Positions 5,676-6,380 of a stretch of 6,380 nucleotides of DNA are shown in pieces (the stretch's first letter is position 1; every line of letters begins with the position of its first letter). Below the pieces are notes generated by a model. The model did not search any database and was not told the DNA's origin. It saw nothing but the letters and a program-made list of their open reading frames with translations. This stretch comes from Bacteroidaceae bacterium (GTDB taxonomy: Bacteria > Bacteroidota > Bacteroidia > Bacteroidales > Bacteroidaceae), in contig JAQWAN010000121.1 of the NCBI GenBank assembly GCA_028707655.1, forward strand, positions 1 to 6,380, written 5' to 3'. Position numbers and translations under genes: made by a program.

Positions 5676-6380
5676 ATGAAAGTTTTAATAGCAACAAGTA
5701 AACCATTTGCTCCCATTGCTGTGGATGGTATCAGAAAAGAGGTAGAAGCTGCAGGATTTGAACTGGCTTTGTTGGAAAAATATAGTGATAAGGCCGCTTT
5801 ACTAGCTGCGGTGAAAGATGCTAATGCCATTATTATTCGTAGTGATATTATTGATGCAGAGGTGATGGATGCCGCTAAAGATTTGAAGATTGTTGTACGT
5901 GCTGGTGCCGGATTTGACAATGTTGATTTGGAAGCTGCTACACAACGTGGTATTTGTGTGATGAACACACCTGGTCAAAACTCAAATGCAGTTGCTGAAT
6001 TGGCTTTTGGACTCATGGTTTTTGCGGTTCGTAATTTCTACAATGGAAAAGCGGGTACAGAACTAAAGGGTAAGAAACTAGGTATTCATGCTTTTGGACA
6101 TGTGGGACGCAATGTGGCACGTATAGCCAAAGGCTTTGGTATGATTGTATATGCTTACGATGCTTTCTGCCCAAAAGAGGCGATTCAGAAGGAGGGCGTA
6201 GTAGCTTTGGATACAGTAGAAGAGCTTTACAAAACATGTGAGGTTGTTTCGCTTCATATCCCCTCTACACCAACGACAAAAAAATCGATTAATCGTGCTT
6301 TACTCTCTACTATGCCAACAGGTGCACTGCTTGTAAATACGGCGCGTAAAGAGGTGATCTATGAGGACGATTTGTTACAG
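5676..6380 (+). CDS. serA: D-3-phosphoglycerate dehydrogenase SerA, C-terminus cut by window edge
   Basis: The first 235 residues of an NAD-dependent 2-hydroxyacid dehydrogenase, open to the window end. It oxidises 3-phosphoglycerate to 3-phosphohydroxypyruvate, the substrate of the SerC step. Seen: the N-terminal catalytic-domain strand MKVLIATSKPF; RAGAGFDNVDL (75-85); NTPGQNSNAVAELAFGLM (97-114); the NAD-binding loop HAFGHVG (138-144) with acidic D162 at the end of the second strand; and NTARKEV (221-227) with the substrate Arg at R224. The catalytic Glu and His would lie beyond the edge. The first glycine of GxGxxG is Ala139. Short Bacteroidales SerA forms of about 305 residues lack the ACT domain; whether this one does cannot be seen. 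ATG 5676 follows an AAGGA with only 2 bp spacing. There is no promoter or terminator in the 86-bp gap after serC, so co-transcription is likely. Confidence 0.95.
   Translation, partial: MKVLIATSKPFAPIAVDGIRKEVEAAGFELALLEKYSDKAALLAAVKDANAIIIRSDIIDAEVMDAAKDLKIVVRAGAGFDNVDLEAATQRGICVMNTPGQNSNAVAELAFGLMVFAVRNFYNGKAGTELKGKKLGIHAFGHVGRNVARIAKGFGMIVYAYDAFCPKEAIQKEGVVALDTVEELYKTCEVVSLHIPSTPTTKKSINRALLSTMPTGALLVNTARKEVIYEDDLLQ

Noticed and set aside
5419..5968. Two minus-strand frames opposite the serC end and serA start
   Set aside because: They are antisense to strongly conserved SerC and SerA coding sequence and have no plausible start signals.

Overview
The window looks like a chromosomal segment from a member of the Bacteroidales (Bacteroidota). 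Three things point there: the divergent serC-serA pair in its typical Bacteroidales form; a Wzi-family capsule protein beside a small lipocalin-like lipoprotein; and promoters that fit the Bacteroidota pattern (TTTG, about 19 bp, TAnnTTTG) with A-rich leaders instead of clear Shine-Dalgarno sites. The genus cannot be settled by eye. No tRNA, rRNA, CRISPR array, insertion sequence or phage gene was found.

Left part (1-4208, all on the minus strand, so read right to left): a Wzi-type outer-membrane protein with a signal peptide (4208-2718), then 8 bp later a small lipoprotein (2709-2299). Next comes a 95-bp gap with a probable intrinsic terminator and a new -7 promoter element. After it lie a Wzx/MOP-type polysaccharide flippase (2203-683) and, overlapping it by 4 bp (ATGA), a two-[4Fe-4S] FrhB-like protein (686 to beyond the left edge). 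The theme is surface polysaccharide: the flippase moves lipid-linked sugar units across the inner membrane, the FrhB-like protein probably makes or modifies a sugar substituent, and the Wzi/lipoprotein pair probably acts at the outer membrane. The terminator and promoter suggest that the envelope pair and the flippase pair are separate transcription units.

Middle (4209-4512): a 304-bp AT-rich divergent control region. It holds a -7 element for wzi, a near-perfect Bacteroidota promoter for serC and an unusual G-rich tandem-repeat tract.

Right part (4513-6380, plus strand): serC (phosphoserine aminotransferase), then after 86 bp serA (3-phosphoglycerate dehydrogenase, cut by the right edge). 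These are two consecutive enzymes of serine biosynthesis and are probably co-transcribed.

Most of the window is ordinary. The points most worth a second look are the altered CHGVPSP-like motif in the FrhB-like protein, the poorly understood lipoprotein partner of Wzi, the G-rich repeat upstream of serC, and two TTG start codons that lie inside promoter elements and are probably not real starts.
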